Assembly (NCBI RefSeq): GCF_002300165.1
Contig: NZ_MLCE01000004.1
Location: 75,120 to 139,119 of the forward strand
DNA: 64,000 nt
Source: Streptomyces sp. Tue6028
Lineage (GTDB): Bacteria > Actinomycetota > Actinomycetes > Streptomycetales > Streptomycetaceae
Reading direction: 5' to 3'
Part shown: piece by piece, positions 8,533 to 16,806 of the stretch
Numbering within the stretch: the first letter of the stretch is position 1
How the letters are laid out: each line of letters starts with the position of its first letter
Made by a program: the position numbers and the translations under genes
Notes under the pieces: model-generated
The model's input: only the letters and a program-made list of their open reading frames with translations
Databases searched by the model: none
What the model was told of the DNA's origin: nothing

Positions 8533-8555
8533 CATTGTTACCTATACTCACAATG
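8533..8555. promoter_or_regulatory. Candidate MarR operator in divergent promoter
   Basis: Inverted repeat CATTGTTA - 7 nt - TCACAATG (7 of 8 arm positions paired) centred in the 94-bp gap between the exporter and marR. It overlaps TATACT (8543-8548, a plus-strand -10 candidate) and the reverse-strand TATAGG. Size and placement fit a MarR dimer site controlling both genes. Confidence 0.7.
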
Positions 8556-8580
8556 AACGGCATCCTGATATTGTTCCCTC

Positions 8581-9036
8581 ATGACCACCCCCGATGCCGA
8601 CGGCCTGCTCGCCGAGCAGTTGCTGCGGCTGACGCGCCGCGTGCACCGCATCCAGAAGCGCCATCTGGAGCAGCGGGAGCTGGGCATCACCCCGGCCCAG
8701 TCCAGGCTGCTGCGCACCCTCGCCCACTACAGCGGGCCACCCCGCATGGCCGATCTGGCCGAGCGCCTGGAGGTGGTGCCGCGCGCGGTCACCACCTTGG
8801 TCGACGGTCTGGAGGCGAGCGGCAAGGTGCGCCGCGTGCCCGACCCCACCAACCGCCGCGTGATCCGCATCGAGGTCACCGACGAGGGACGCAAGGCGCT
8901 GCGGGAACTGCGCGCCGCGCGGCGTTCGGCCGCGGAGGAGATCCTTGCTCCGTTGACGGACGAACAGCGCGATGTGCTCGGCGGCCTGCTGAACACCCTG
9001 GTGGACGGCGTGCCGCACACGGAGCACCGCTGCTGA
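8581..9036 (+). CDS. MarR-family transcriptional regulator
   Basis: 151-residue winged-helix regulator, normal family length. The helix-turn-helix lies around residues 55-80 (MADLAERLEVVPRAVTTLVD), followed by the wing ASGKVRRVPDPTNRRVIRIEVT, with dimerising helices at both ends. It most likely represses itself and the divergent ABC exporter through the palindrome at 8533-8555, and releases DNA on binding a small ligand. The FAD/Fe-S oxidoreductase gene starts 25 bp downstream on the same strand and is probably in the same operon. Confidence 0.95.
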   Translation: MTTPDADGLLAEQLLRLTRRVHRIQKRHLEQRELGITPAQSRLLRTLAHYSGPPRMADLAERLEVVPRAVTTLVDGLEASGKVRRVPDPTNRRVIRIEVTDEGRKALRELRAARRSAAEEILAPLTDEQRDVLGGLLNTLVDGVPHTEHRC

Positions 9037-9061
9037 ACCAGCTCGTGAGGAGTGGTGCGCG

Positions 9062-11995
9062 ATGCCCCTGCTGGAGCCCCGGCACGACACGCTGCGCCCC
9101 GTCGCGCGCCCCGAGACGCCCGCGCCCGACCGGGTCCCGGAGGACCGCGCCGGGGGCACGCCCGAGCCGCTCCGGGGCGAACTGACCGCGCTGCTCGGCG
9201 CCGAGAAGGTGCTCACCGGGATCTCCGACCTCGTGCGTTACGCCTCCGACGCCAGCCCCTACCGCTTCGTGCCCCGGGTCGTCGTGATCGCCGAGGACAT
9301 CGACGACGTCTCCACCGTGCTGTCGTACGCGCACGGCAAGAACCGCGAGGTGGTGTTCCGCGCGGCCGGGACGTCGCTCAACGGGCAGGCGCAGGGCGAG
9401 GACATCCTCGTCGACGTCCGCAGGCACTGGACGGGAGTGGAGGTCCTCGACGGCGGAGCCCGGGCCCGCATCGCGCCCGGCACGACCGTCGCCCGCGCCA
9501 ACGCCGCGCTCGCCCGTCACGGACGTGTGCTGGGCCCCGACCCGGCGAGCGCGATCGCCTGCACCGTCGGCGGGGTCGTCGCGAACAACGCCTCCGGCAT
9601 GACGGCCGGCACCACCCGCAACGCGTACCGCACCCTCGCCTCGCTCACCTTCGTGCTGCCGAGCGGCACGATCGTCGACACGGCCGATCCGCGGGCCGAC
9701 GACCTGCTGGCGCACGCCGAACCCGCGCTGTGCGCCGGTCTGCTGGAGCTCAAGGAGGAGATCGGGTCCGACCCCGCACTGGTCGCCCGCATCCGCGCCA
9801 AGTACACGATCAAGAACACCAACGGCTACCGCCTCGACGCGTTCCTGGACGGCGAGACCCCCGTCGAGATCCTGCGGGGCCTGATGGTCGGTTCCGAAGG
9901 AACCCTGGGTTTCATCTCCGAGACCGTCTTCGACACACTGCCCCTGGACCGGCGGGTCACCGCCGGGCTGTTCTTCTTCCCCTCGCTCCCGGAGGCTGCG
10001 GCCGCCGTGCCGCTGTTCACCCGGGCCGGCGCGTCGGCCGTCGAGCTGATGGACGGCAACACCCTGCGCGCCTCCGTGAGCGTCGCGGGCGTGCCCGCCG
10101 ACTGGGCCGAACTGCCCGGCCCGACCACGGCCCTTCTCGTGGAGTTCCGCACCCCGGACGAGTCCCGGCAGGAGGCCTGCGAAGAAGCCGCCCGCAAGGT
10201 CCTGGAAGGGCTCTCCCTGGTCTCCCCCGTCGCCTCGGTGACGAACGTCCTCACCCGCGACGCGGAGGCCATCGCGGGCCACTGGAAGGCCCGCAAGGCG
10301 TTCGTCACGGCCGTCGGGGGCGCCCGCCCGTCCGGATCCACCCTGATCACCGAGGACTTCGCGGTCCCCCCGGAGCGGCTGGCCGAGGCCTGCGAGGCGC
10401 TGCTCGAACTGCAGACCCGGCACGGCTTCGACGCGGCGGTGGCCGGTCACGCCGCGCACGGCAACCTGCACTTCCTGCTCGCCTTCGACGCGTCGCACCC
10501 GGCGGACGTCCGGCGCTACGAGGCCTTCATGGACGACTTCTGCCGGCTGACCGTCGAGCGTTTCGACGGCTCCCTCAAGGCGGAGCACGCCACCGGCCGG
10601 AACATCGCGCCGTTCCTGGAACTCGAATGGGGGCCTCGGGCGACGGAGTTGATGTGGCGCATCAAGCGGGTCGTCGATCCGGACGGGGTGCTGGCCCCGC
10701 GCATCATGCTCGACCGTGATCCGCGCGCCCATCTGCGCGGCCTGAAGACCATCCCCCGGGTCGAGCCGGTCGCCGACCCGTGCATCGAGTGCGGCTTCTG
10801 CGAACCGACCTGCCCCAGCCAGGATCTGACCACCACACCGCGTCAACGGATCGTGCTGCGCCGCGAGATGATGCGCCAGCCCGAGGGCTCCCCCGTCGAG
10901 GACGGCCTTCTGGAGGCCTACGGCCACGACGCGGTGGACACCTGCGCGGGCGACTCGACGTGCAGACTCGCCTGCCCCGTCGGCATCGACACGGGCGCGA
11001 TGATGCGTGACTTCCGGCACGCGCGGCACTCCCCGCGCGAGGAGCGGGCGGCGGCCCTGGCCGCACGCCACTTCCGGTCGGTCGAGGCGGCGGCACGGAT
11101 GGCCGTGGCCGTCGCGGACCGGATCGGCGACAAGTGGGTGACCGGGGCGACACGCGCCGCGCGCAGGGCCGTACGACCGGATCTCGTGCCCGAGTGGCTG
11201 CCGGGAATGCCGGGAGCGGCCCCCGCGAACCTGCCGCCCACCGCGCGCGTGGGGGCCGCCGCCGTCTACTACCCGGCGTGCGTCAACCGCATCTTCGCCG
11301 GACCGGGAGACCTCTCCCTGGCCGAGGCCGTCGTCGCCGTCTCCGCGCGCGCCGGAATGCCCGTGTGGATTCCGGACGATGTGGCCGGGACCTGCTGCGC
11401 GACCATCTGGCACTCCAAGGGGTACGACTCGGGCAACAGGGTCATGGCCAACCGGATCGTCGAGGCGGCCTGGGGCTGGACCGCGGGCGGCGCACTGCCG
11501 CTCGTCGTGGACGCCTCCTCCTGCACGCTCGGCATCGCCCACGAGCTCGTGCCGTGTCTGACCCCCGAGAACCGCGCCCTGCACGCCGAACTCACCGTCG
11601 TCGACTCGCTGGTCTGGGCGGCGCGCGATCTCCTCCCCCACCTCACCGTGCGCCGCACCGTCGGCTCGGCCGTGCTCCATCCCACCTGCTCCATGCGGCA
11701 CTTGGGGGACGAGGAGCAGCTGCGGACCGTCGCGGAGGCCTGCGCCGACGAGGTGGTCGTCCCCGCCGACGCCGGCTGCTGCGCCTTCGCGGGCGACCGC
11801 GGCATGCTCCACAAGGAGCTCACCGAATCGGCCACCCGCAAGGAGGCCGAGTTCGTGCGCTCGCGTCCCTTCGACGCGCACCTCTCGGCGAACCGCATGT
11901 GCGAGGTGGGGATGGATCACGCGACGGGCCGCGGCTACTACTCCGTACTGCTGGAGTTGGAGCGTGCGACCCGGCCGACGGCCGACGACGCCTGA
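9062..11995 (+). CDS. Fused FAD-binding and Fe-S oxidoreductase (GlcD/GlcF or YdiJ type)
   Basis: 977-residue fusion. An N-terminal PCMH FAD-binding domain (about 50-230, with VFRAAGTSLNGQAQ and VGGVVANNASGM) and an FAD-oxidase C-terminal domain (about 240-540, with GHAAHGNLHF) resemble GlcD/D-lactate dehydrogenase. Two cysteine clusters follow: CIECGFCEPTCP (C574, C577, C580, C584) and CAGDSTCRLACP (from C628), expected to bind [4Fe-4S]. The last third holds two CCG domains (YYPACVNRIF, CCATIWHSKG, HPTCSM, CCAFAGDRGM) as in GlcF. It should oxidise a 2-hydroxyacid such as D-lactate or D-2-hydroxyglutarate and pass electrons to the quinone pool. GAGGAG precedes the ATG. It sits right behind marR. 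Confidence 0.93.
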   Translation: MPLLEPRHDTLRPVARPETPAPDRVPEDRAGGTPEPLRGELTALLGAEKVLTGISDLVRYASDASPYRFVPRVVVIAEDIDDVSTVLSYAHGKNREVVFRAAGTSLNGQAQGEDILVDVRRHWTGVEVLDGGARARIAPGTTVARANAALARHGRVLGPDPASAIACTVGGVVANNASGMTAGTTRNAYRTLASLTFVLPSGTIVDTADPRADDLLAHAEPALCAGLLELKEEIGSDPALVARIRAKYTIKNTNGYRLDAFLDGETPVEILRGLMVGSEGTLGFISETVFDTLPLDRRVTAGLFFFPSLPEAAAAVPLFTRAGASAVELMDGNTLRASVSVAGVPADWAELPGPTTALLVEFRTPDESRQEACEEAARKVLEGLSLVSPVASVTNVLTRDAEAIAGHWKARKAFVTAVGGARPSGSTLITEDFAVPPERLAEACEALLELQTRHGFDAAVAGHAAHGNLHFLLAFDASHPADVRRYEAFMDDFCRLTVERFDGSLKAEHATGRNIAPFLELEWGPRATELMWRIKRVVDPDGVLAPRIMLDRDPRAHLRGLKTIPRVEPVADPCIECGFCEPTCPSQDLTTTPRQRIVLRREMMRQPEGSPVEDGLLEAYGHDAVDTCAGDSTCRLACPVGIDTGAMMRDFRHARHSPREERAAALAARHFRSVEAAARMAVAVADRIGDKWVTGATRAARRAVRPDLVPEWLPGMPGAAPANLPPTARVGAAAVYYPACVNRIFAGPGDLSLAEAVVAVSARAGMPVWIPDDVAGTCCATIWHSKGYDSGNRVMANRIVEAAWGWTAGGALPLVVDASSCTLGIAHELVPCLTPENRALHAELTVVDSLVWAARDLLPHLTVRRTVGSAVLHPTCSMRHLGDEEQLRTVAEACADEVVVPADAGCCAFAGDRGMLHKELTESATRKEAEFVRSRPFDAHLSANRMCEVGMDHATGRGYYSVLLELERATRPTADDA

Positions 11996-12068
11996 CCGAC
12001 ACTGTGCTTCCACCGGACACGGGGCGCGCGCGTCGGCGCCCCGGGGCCCGCTGATCAACGGGTCCCGG

Positions 12069-12160
12069 GGAACGGCGGATCCGAGGGAGAACCCACGGAG
12101 CGGCGGGCCCCACGTGTTGGCGGATCCCAGGTTGGGCGGGCCCCACGGAACGGCGGTGCC
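12069..12160. repeat. Imperfect ~33-bp direct repeats
   Basis: Within the 182-bp convergent gap, GGCGGGCCCCACG occurs at 12102-12114 and 12135-12147, with GGAACGGCGG flanks near 12069 and 12148. They look like decayed repeats of about 33 bp. No gene is seen here. Confidence 0.55.
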
Positions 12161-12177
12161 GGAGCGACCCCCGAGGA

Positions 12178-13776
12178 TCAGCAGCGTCTGCGGTCCTGCG
12201 TGAGCACGCCCTGCACCGTGACCAGGTCGCGGTCGTAGCACCCGGCCGAGCCCAGCAGTCGGTAGCGCTCGCGTGTCGTGCCGACCGCATGACGCTGATC
12301 GCGCGGCACGTTCGCCGTGTACGTCGCGTCGCCCGTGTACGTGTCGTCGAGCCGGGACCACGCAGTGCGCTCTCCCGCCCGTGTCTCACCGACGGCCGCC
12401 CGGTCGCCGAGCGTCAGGACCGTCCGCAGCCGTTCGTCCGCGCCGAGCGTCGTCGTGCCGTCCATCGTGTACGTGCGCCGGGTGTGCGTGGCCCTCGCCG
12501 GCCCGCGCCCGTCCACGGTGACCGTCTCGTCGTCGGTCCACGTCGCTTCCAGCGCGTCGGTGTTCTCGCCGTCCGTCCAGCGGTGCACGGAGGTGTTCGC
12601 GAGCGAGCGGGTGACGGTGGTGCGCACCCGGCCGTGCGAGGTGTCCAGGTACCCGGAGACGGTCAGCCGGTGGCTTCCCCGGGTGTCGAGCCGGTGCTCC
12701 GCCCCCGGCGTGTACGTCGAGGAGTCGGCGAGGCCGTCGTCCGAGGTCTGAGCCAGCGCCCCGCTCACCCGCTCTCGTCCGGCGTCCTGCCAGACGAGGA
12801 CGTTGACCGGCGTGCTCCAGCCGCTCTGTCCCTCGGGGACGCCGACGACGGACACGTCCACCCGGTGTGCCCGCCCGTCGTTCAGGAGCCCCGCGAAGGG
12901 GGTCAGGTCGTACTCGACGGGCTTGACGTCGAAGGCGCGCGGGCCCGGAATCACGTACCAGAGGAACGGGTTGGACCAGCCGCCGGTCCACACGGTCGGG
13001 AACGGCTCGGCGATGCCCGCGAGCCGGCCGTCGACCCTGATCTGCACCTCGCGGTAGGGGCCGGCGTCCGCACGGCAGGAGTACGGCGCGGGGTCCGGCA
13101 CGGTGAGGTACCAGTACTCCTCGCAACCGCCGCCGGACCCGGTCGCATAGACCTCGGCGACGACGCGCTCGCTGTTGCGCGGTGTGGTCAGCGTGCCGTC
13201 CCGGAGGGTCAGCACGCGGTCGGGTGCGGCTGCCGGCCTGCCCCCGTAGAACGTCAGCGTGACCTTGACGTCGATGACGCCCGTGTACGTGTCGTCGACG
13301 ACGTTCCCGATGAGCATCTCGACGTCCTGGCTGCGCCGAAGGGTGTCGCTGTAGCGCGTGACGTCCTTCTCGACGGACCACGCGATGCCGTCGGGCGACG
13401 GTTCGGGCGTCGACGTGCGAAGGATCTCCACCCCGCCGACGTGCACGTAGCCGAGCCGGTCGAACTGCCGCCCCTTGACCTTGCCGTCGAGCCGCAGCAC
13501 GACCTTGCTCCAGCGGTCTCCGCACCCGATCGGCGGCGCGTACGTGCCGCGATACGGCGTGAAGTCGCGGAACTGCGCCTCGGCCAGCGTCACTTCACAG
13601 GACCGCCCGGCGGGCCTGCCGACCGGCGGGGCCGCCGTCAGGGGGTCGTGCCAGTCCGTCCCGAACTCGGCCGGTGGTTCCGGTGACGAGGCGGCCGACA
13701 CCGGTTCCGCCCCGAACAGCGTGCTCGCCACGAGGATCACTCCCGCGAGCATGGACATGACCATCCGTCTTCTCAT
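12178..13776 (-). CDS. Secreted PNGase A-like glycoprotein amidase
   Basis: 532 residues from the ATG at 13776. A Sec signal peptide (charged MRRRM, hydrophobic core, cleavage near VSA-AS at 28-30) is followed by a domain matching plant and fungal peptide-N4-asparagine amidase A: a conserved Cys near 60, W89, KGRQFDRLGYVHVGG (101-115), VEILRTSTPEP (116-126), WSVEKDVTRYSD (133-144), IGNVVDDTYTG (156-166) and LTFYGG. PNGase A removes N-glycans by cleaving the glycosyl-asparagine amide. The C-terminal half is less conserved and beta-rich. A longer TTG start at 13812 lacks support. Role inferred: scavenging or remodelling N-glycoproteins outside the cell. Confidence 0.85.
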   Translation of the reverse strand: MRRRMVMSMLAGVILVASTLFGAEPVSAASSPEPPAEFGTDWHDPLTAAPPVGRPAGRSCEVTLAEAQFRDFTPYRGTYAPPIGCGDRWSKVVLRLDGKVKGRQFDRLGYVHVGGVEILRTSTPEPSPDGIAWSVEKDVTRYSDTLRRSQDVEMLIGNVVDDTYTGVIDVKVTLTFYGGRPAAAPDRVLTLRDGTLTTPRNSERVVAEVYATGSGGGCEEYWYLTVPDPAPYSCRADAGPYREVQIRVDGRLAGIAEPFPTVWTGGWSNPFLWYVIPGPRAFDVKPVEYDLTPFAGLLNDGRAHRVDVSVVGVPEGQSGWSTPVNVLVWQDAGRERVSGALAQTSDDGLADSSTYTPGAEHRLDTRGSHRLTVSGYLDTSHGRVRTTVTRSLANTSVHRWTDGENTDALEATWTDDETVTVDGRGPARATHTRRTYTMDGTTTLGADERLRTVLTLGDRAAVGETRAGERTAWSRLDDTYTGDATYTANVPRDQRHAVGTTRERYRLLGSAGCYDRDLVTVQGVLTQDRRRC

Positions 13777-13884
13777 GTGCGGTGTTCTACGGGGCAGTCG
13801 GGCCACCCGCAATGGGGCCCGCGCAGCGCGCGCACCGGCGAACGCACCCCCCTCCGCGTGGGGCTGCTCGCCCCACCAGGACGA

Positions 13885-14631
13885 CTAGGCGTTCAAGTCG
13901 GCCTCGTCCCCCATCACCACGACAGGATGCCGATGCGGATCGAGCGTGCGCAGCAAGTACTCCATGGCCGGCCGGGACACGCTCACGCACGCCGACGTAC
14001 CGCTGCCGTGGTCCATGTGCAGCCAGATGCCGCCCCCCTTGGACTGGCCCTCGGGGCGGGTCGGGTCGTTCGGCGCGGTGCCCTTGAGGCGGTTGTAGTC
14101 GATGGCGATGACGTAGTCGAAGTCGTGCCAGTGAGACTTCGCCCAGTAGCGCGGCGCGGCGAACGACGGGGACCGGGTGTACGGCAGCCGGGCGCCGGGG
14201 TCGGCGAGGACACCCCCCGCGTCGCTGAGCGTGAACACACCGACGGGGCTGCGGTTGTCGCCCTCGTGGTGGTCGACGGTCCAGCCCTTCTTGCCGTTGT
14301 GCGCGGGCCAACTGCGGGTCTTCTCCCACGTCGAGCCCGACTTCGTGTACAGCGTGACCGTGGAGTCCGCGGAGTCCACGCCGTCGCCGTGGACCGCCAC
14401 GACCTGACGCGCGTCAGACGGGATGCGGTCCCTCATCGCGTCACCGATGCCGGGGATGCGTTTCAGGTCCGCGCTGTGGCTCGGGGCGTCCGACCTGGCG
14501 GGCCCGCCGTCACCCTCGGCCCGGCGACCGGAGTCCGAGCCGCCGCACGCCGACAGGGAGGCGGCGAGCACCCCACAGGCCACCGCGACGACTCCCGCGC
14601 TCCTGACTCCGACCGATCGCATGCCGACCAT
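13885..14631 (-). CDS. L,D-transpeptidase-fold lipoprotein
   Basis: 248 residues. The N-terminus is a lipoprotein signal with lipobox LSAC (Cys29), so the mature protein should be membrane-anchored outside the cell. After a low-complexity linker (about 30-55) comes a YkuD-like catalytic domain ending in HMDHGSGTSACVSVS, with His208 and Cys215 as likely catalytic residues. NRSPVGVFTLSDAGG is the strand typical of the fold. Such enzymes form or exchange 3-3 peptidoglycan cross-links; the variant spacing means another cysteine-dependent activity is not excluded. It faces away from the ABC pair and follows on the same strand as the PNGase A-like gene. Confidence 0.86.
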   Translation of the reverse strand: MVGMRSVGVRSAGVVAVACGVLAASLSACGGSDSGRRAEGDGGPARSDAPSHSADLKRIPGIGDAMRDRIPSDARQVVAVHGDGVDSADSTVTLYTKSGSTWEKTRSWPAHNGKKGWTVDHHEGDNRSPVGVFTLSDAGGVLADPGARLPYTRSPSFAAPRYWAKSHWHDFDYVIAIDYNRLKGTAPNDPTRPEGQSKGGGIWLHMDHGSGTSACVSVSRPAMEYLLRTLDPHRHPVVVMGDEADLNA

Positions 14632-14922
14632 GGTGACACCCCGACAAGACGCTGAACGCAGCCGGTCACGGTAACGCCCCTTCCCTCACCTTCCGCCCCT
14701 CTTGGGGCGGTTTCGCACGAGCTTCTCCGGCACGGTGCTCGACGCCGCCGGACCTGCCGCGCGTCACGGGCCGCGGCCCGAATCCGTGCCGCGGGGCGAT
14801 AAATCGTTTGCTTCCGACCACGCTGCGACGCGAACCTTTCACGGTTTGTTGCCGGCCTTCAGGGCCGGCCGGCTGCCGAGAGCGCGGCTCCCTCCACCCC
14901 TGACACGAGCCACTGGGACGTC
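14632..14922. other. Divergent intergenic region with leader hairpins
   Basis: 291 bp between the L,D-transpeptidase gene and the ABC pair, presumably with both promoters. Two plus-strand hairpins are visible: CCGCCCC/GGGGCGG with a TCTT loop followed by TTTC (14693-14710), and GCCGGCC/GGCCGGC (14851-14869). The second lies in the likely 5' leader of the ABC operon. An AT-richer patch is at 14798-14815. No gene seen. Confidence 0.45.
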
Positions 14923-16806
14923 ATGCAGATTCAAGACCTTCCGTATCCCGACCCGGGTGTGCCGGACGCACGCTCAGGTCCCCGATTCCTGTGGTGGCTC
15001 GGCCGGAATCAGCTCGGCGGGCAGTTCAAGGCCCTCGCCTGGGGTCTGCTGCACTTCGTGGCCGTCTCCGGGTTGCCGTTCTGCGTCGGCCTCGCCGTCC
15101 AGGCCGTCGTGGACTCCTCCGGCGCCCGGCTCGCCCTGGCGGGCGGGCTGATCGCGCTGTGCGGCGTGGGTATCGCGCTGGGCGACACCATGCTGCACCG
15201 CGCCGCCGTCACCAACTGGATCACCGCGGCCGCGCGCGTCCAGCAGCTGCTCGCCCGCAGAACCGCCGAGCTCGGCTCCGCGCTGACCCGGCGCGTCGCG
15301 GCCGGCGAGGTCGTCGCCGTCTCCACCGGCGACGTCGAGAAGATCGGCTGGTTCGTGGAGGCAGTGTCGCGCTTCGCGGCGGCGGCCCTCACCGTGGTGC
15401 TGGTCTGTGTCGGCCTGGTCGTCTACCAGCCCTCGCTCGGCGTCATCGTCGCTGTGGGCGTGCCCGTCCTCGCGCTCGCCGTGCTGCCACTGCTGCCCCG
15501 CGCGACACGGCGTGCCGACTTCCAGCGGGAGAAGGCCGGACGCGCCACCGAACTGGCCTCGGACACCGTCGCCGGTCTGCGGGTGCTGCGGGGCATCGGC
15601 GGCGAGGAACTCTTCCTCGACCGCTACCGCAGCGCCTCCCAGGAGGTCCGCCGGGCCGCCGTGCGCAGCGCCCGCATGTGGTCGCTGATCTCGGCGATCC
15701 AGGTGCTGCTCCCCGGTCTGCTGATGATCGCGGTCGTCTGGCGCGGCGTGGGGCTGGCCCGCGACGGCAGCATCACCGTGGGCGAACTGGTCACCGTGTA
15801 CAGCGCGGTCATGCTGCTGACCTACCCGCTCAGACACTTCGAAGAGATCGCGATGGCCTACTCCTTCTCCAGGCCGTCCGCCCGACGCGCCGCCCGCGTG
15901 CTGTCCCTCCAGCGCGCCGTGGACAGCGGCGGGACGCGGACGGAGCGGACACCGGGCGGGGATCTGTACGATCCCGCGACCGGGCTGCTCGCGCCCGCGG
16001 GACGCCTCACCGCCGTGGTGTGCGGAGACCCGGACGCGGCCGGTCTGCTCGCCGAACGGCTGGGTGGACACCCGTCCGAGGAAGGCACCTCGGTGCTCCT
16101 CGGCGGCGTACCGCTGGACGAACTCCCGCTCGACACCGCTCGCACCGCCGTCCTCGTCCAGGACAAGGATCCGGTGCTGTTGTCCGGCTCGCTGAGCGAA
16201 CTGCTCGACGTGCCCTCCTCCGGCAAGGTGAGCGCGGCCCAGGCGCTGACGGCCGCGCAGTGCGGCGACGTCCTGGAGGCGCTCACCCAGGGCTCCCTGG
16301 ACGCCCAGGACGCGATGGACGCCCACATCACCGAGCGCGGACGGTCCCTGTCGGGCGGCCAGCGCCAGCGGCTCGCGCTGGCCCGGTCACTGATCACGGA
16401 CCCCGAGGTGCTCGTCCTGGACGAGCCGACGTCCGCCGTCGACTCGCACACGGAGGCCCGGATCGCCGACGGCGTGCGCTCCCTGCGTGCCGGGCGGACG
16501 ACCGTGGTCTTCACCTCCTCACCGCTGCTGCTCGACCACGCGGACCGGGTCCTGCTGGTCCACGAGGGCGACGTGGTCGCCGTCGGCGTCCACCGCGAGC
16601 TGGTGCACAGCGAACCGCGGTACCGGGCCGTGGTGACCCGGGAGACCGAGGACGAGGCCGCCACCGCGCCGAGCGGCGGACACCCGAAGGGCGAGGCCGC
16701 TCCCGGCAGCGCCCTCGAAAACGAGGAAGCCGACCTGAGCGGCGTCCTGGACGACGACGCGGGCCCTCTGGGCGGCGTCCTGGAAGAAATCGAGGAAACC
16801 GCATGA
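14923..16806 (+). CDS. ABC exporter subunit A with degenerate Walker A
   Basis: 627 residues: six-helix exporter domain (about 30-320) and an ATPase domain. The ATPase is unusual. The Walker A position reads CGDPDAAG (367-374), lacking the GxxGxGKS lysine, and the switch histidine is replaced (FTSSPLLL near 530 instead of IAHRL). The signature LSGGQ (476-480) and Walker B VLVLDEPTS with its glutamate are intact. The last ~55 residues are an acidic tail. Its stop overlaps the start of the next gene by ATGA, so the two should be translated together and form a heterodimer in which this subunit contributes its LSGGQ to the partner's active site. No clear ribosome-binding site precedes the ATG. 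Confidence 0.93.
   Translation: MQIQDLPYPDPGVPDARSGPRFLWWLGRNQLGGQFKALAWGLLHFVAVSGLPFCVGLAVQAVVDSSGARLALAGGLIALCGVGIALGDTMLHRAAVTNWITAAARVQQLLARRTAELGSALTRRVAAGEVVAVSTGDVEKIGWFVEAVSRFAAAALTVVLVCVGLVVYQPSLGVIVAVGVPVLALAVLPLLPRATRRADFQREKAGRATELASDTVAGLRVLRGIGGEELFLDRYRSASQEVRRAAVRSARMWSLISAIQVLLPGLLMIAVVWRGVGLARDGSITVGELVTVYSAVMLLTYPLRHFEEIAMAYSFSRPSARRAARVLSLQRAVDSGGTRTERTPGGDLYDPATGLLAPAGRLTAVVCGDPDAAGLLAERLGGHPSEEGTSVLLGGVPLDELPLDTARTAVLVQDKDPVLLSGSLSELLDVPSSGKVSAAQALTAAQCGDVLEALTQGSLDAQDAMDAHITERGRSLSGGQRQRLALARSLITDPEVLVLDEPTSAVDSHTEARIADGVRSLRAGRTTVVFTSSPLLLDHADRVLLVHEGDVVAVGVHRELVHSEPRYRAVVTRETEDEAATAPSGGHPKGEAAPGSALENEEADLSGVLDDDAGPLGGVLEEIEETA

Noticed and set aside
8876..12361. A 1161-codon minus-strand frame opposite the FAD/Fe-S oxidoreductase.
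   Set aside because: Mirror of the real gene; composition is the Arg/Gly/Asp/Val-rich type expected from antisense of GC-rich codons.
14991..16802. A much longer start for ABC subunit B, since its frame is open upstream to 14991.
   Set aside because: That part overlaps subunit A's coding region out of phase; the ATG in the ATGA overlap gives a standard-length exporter.
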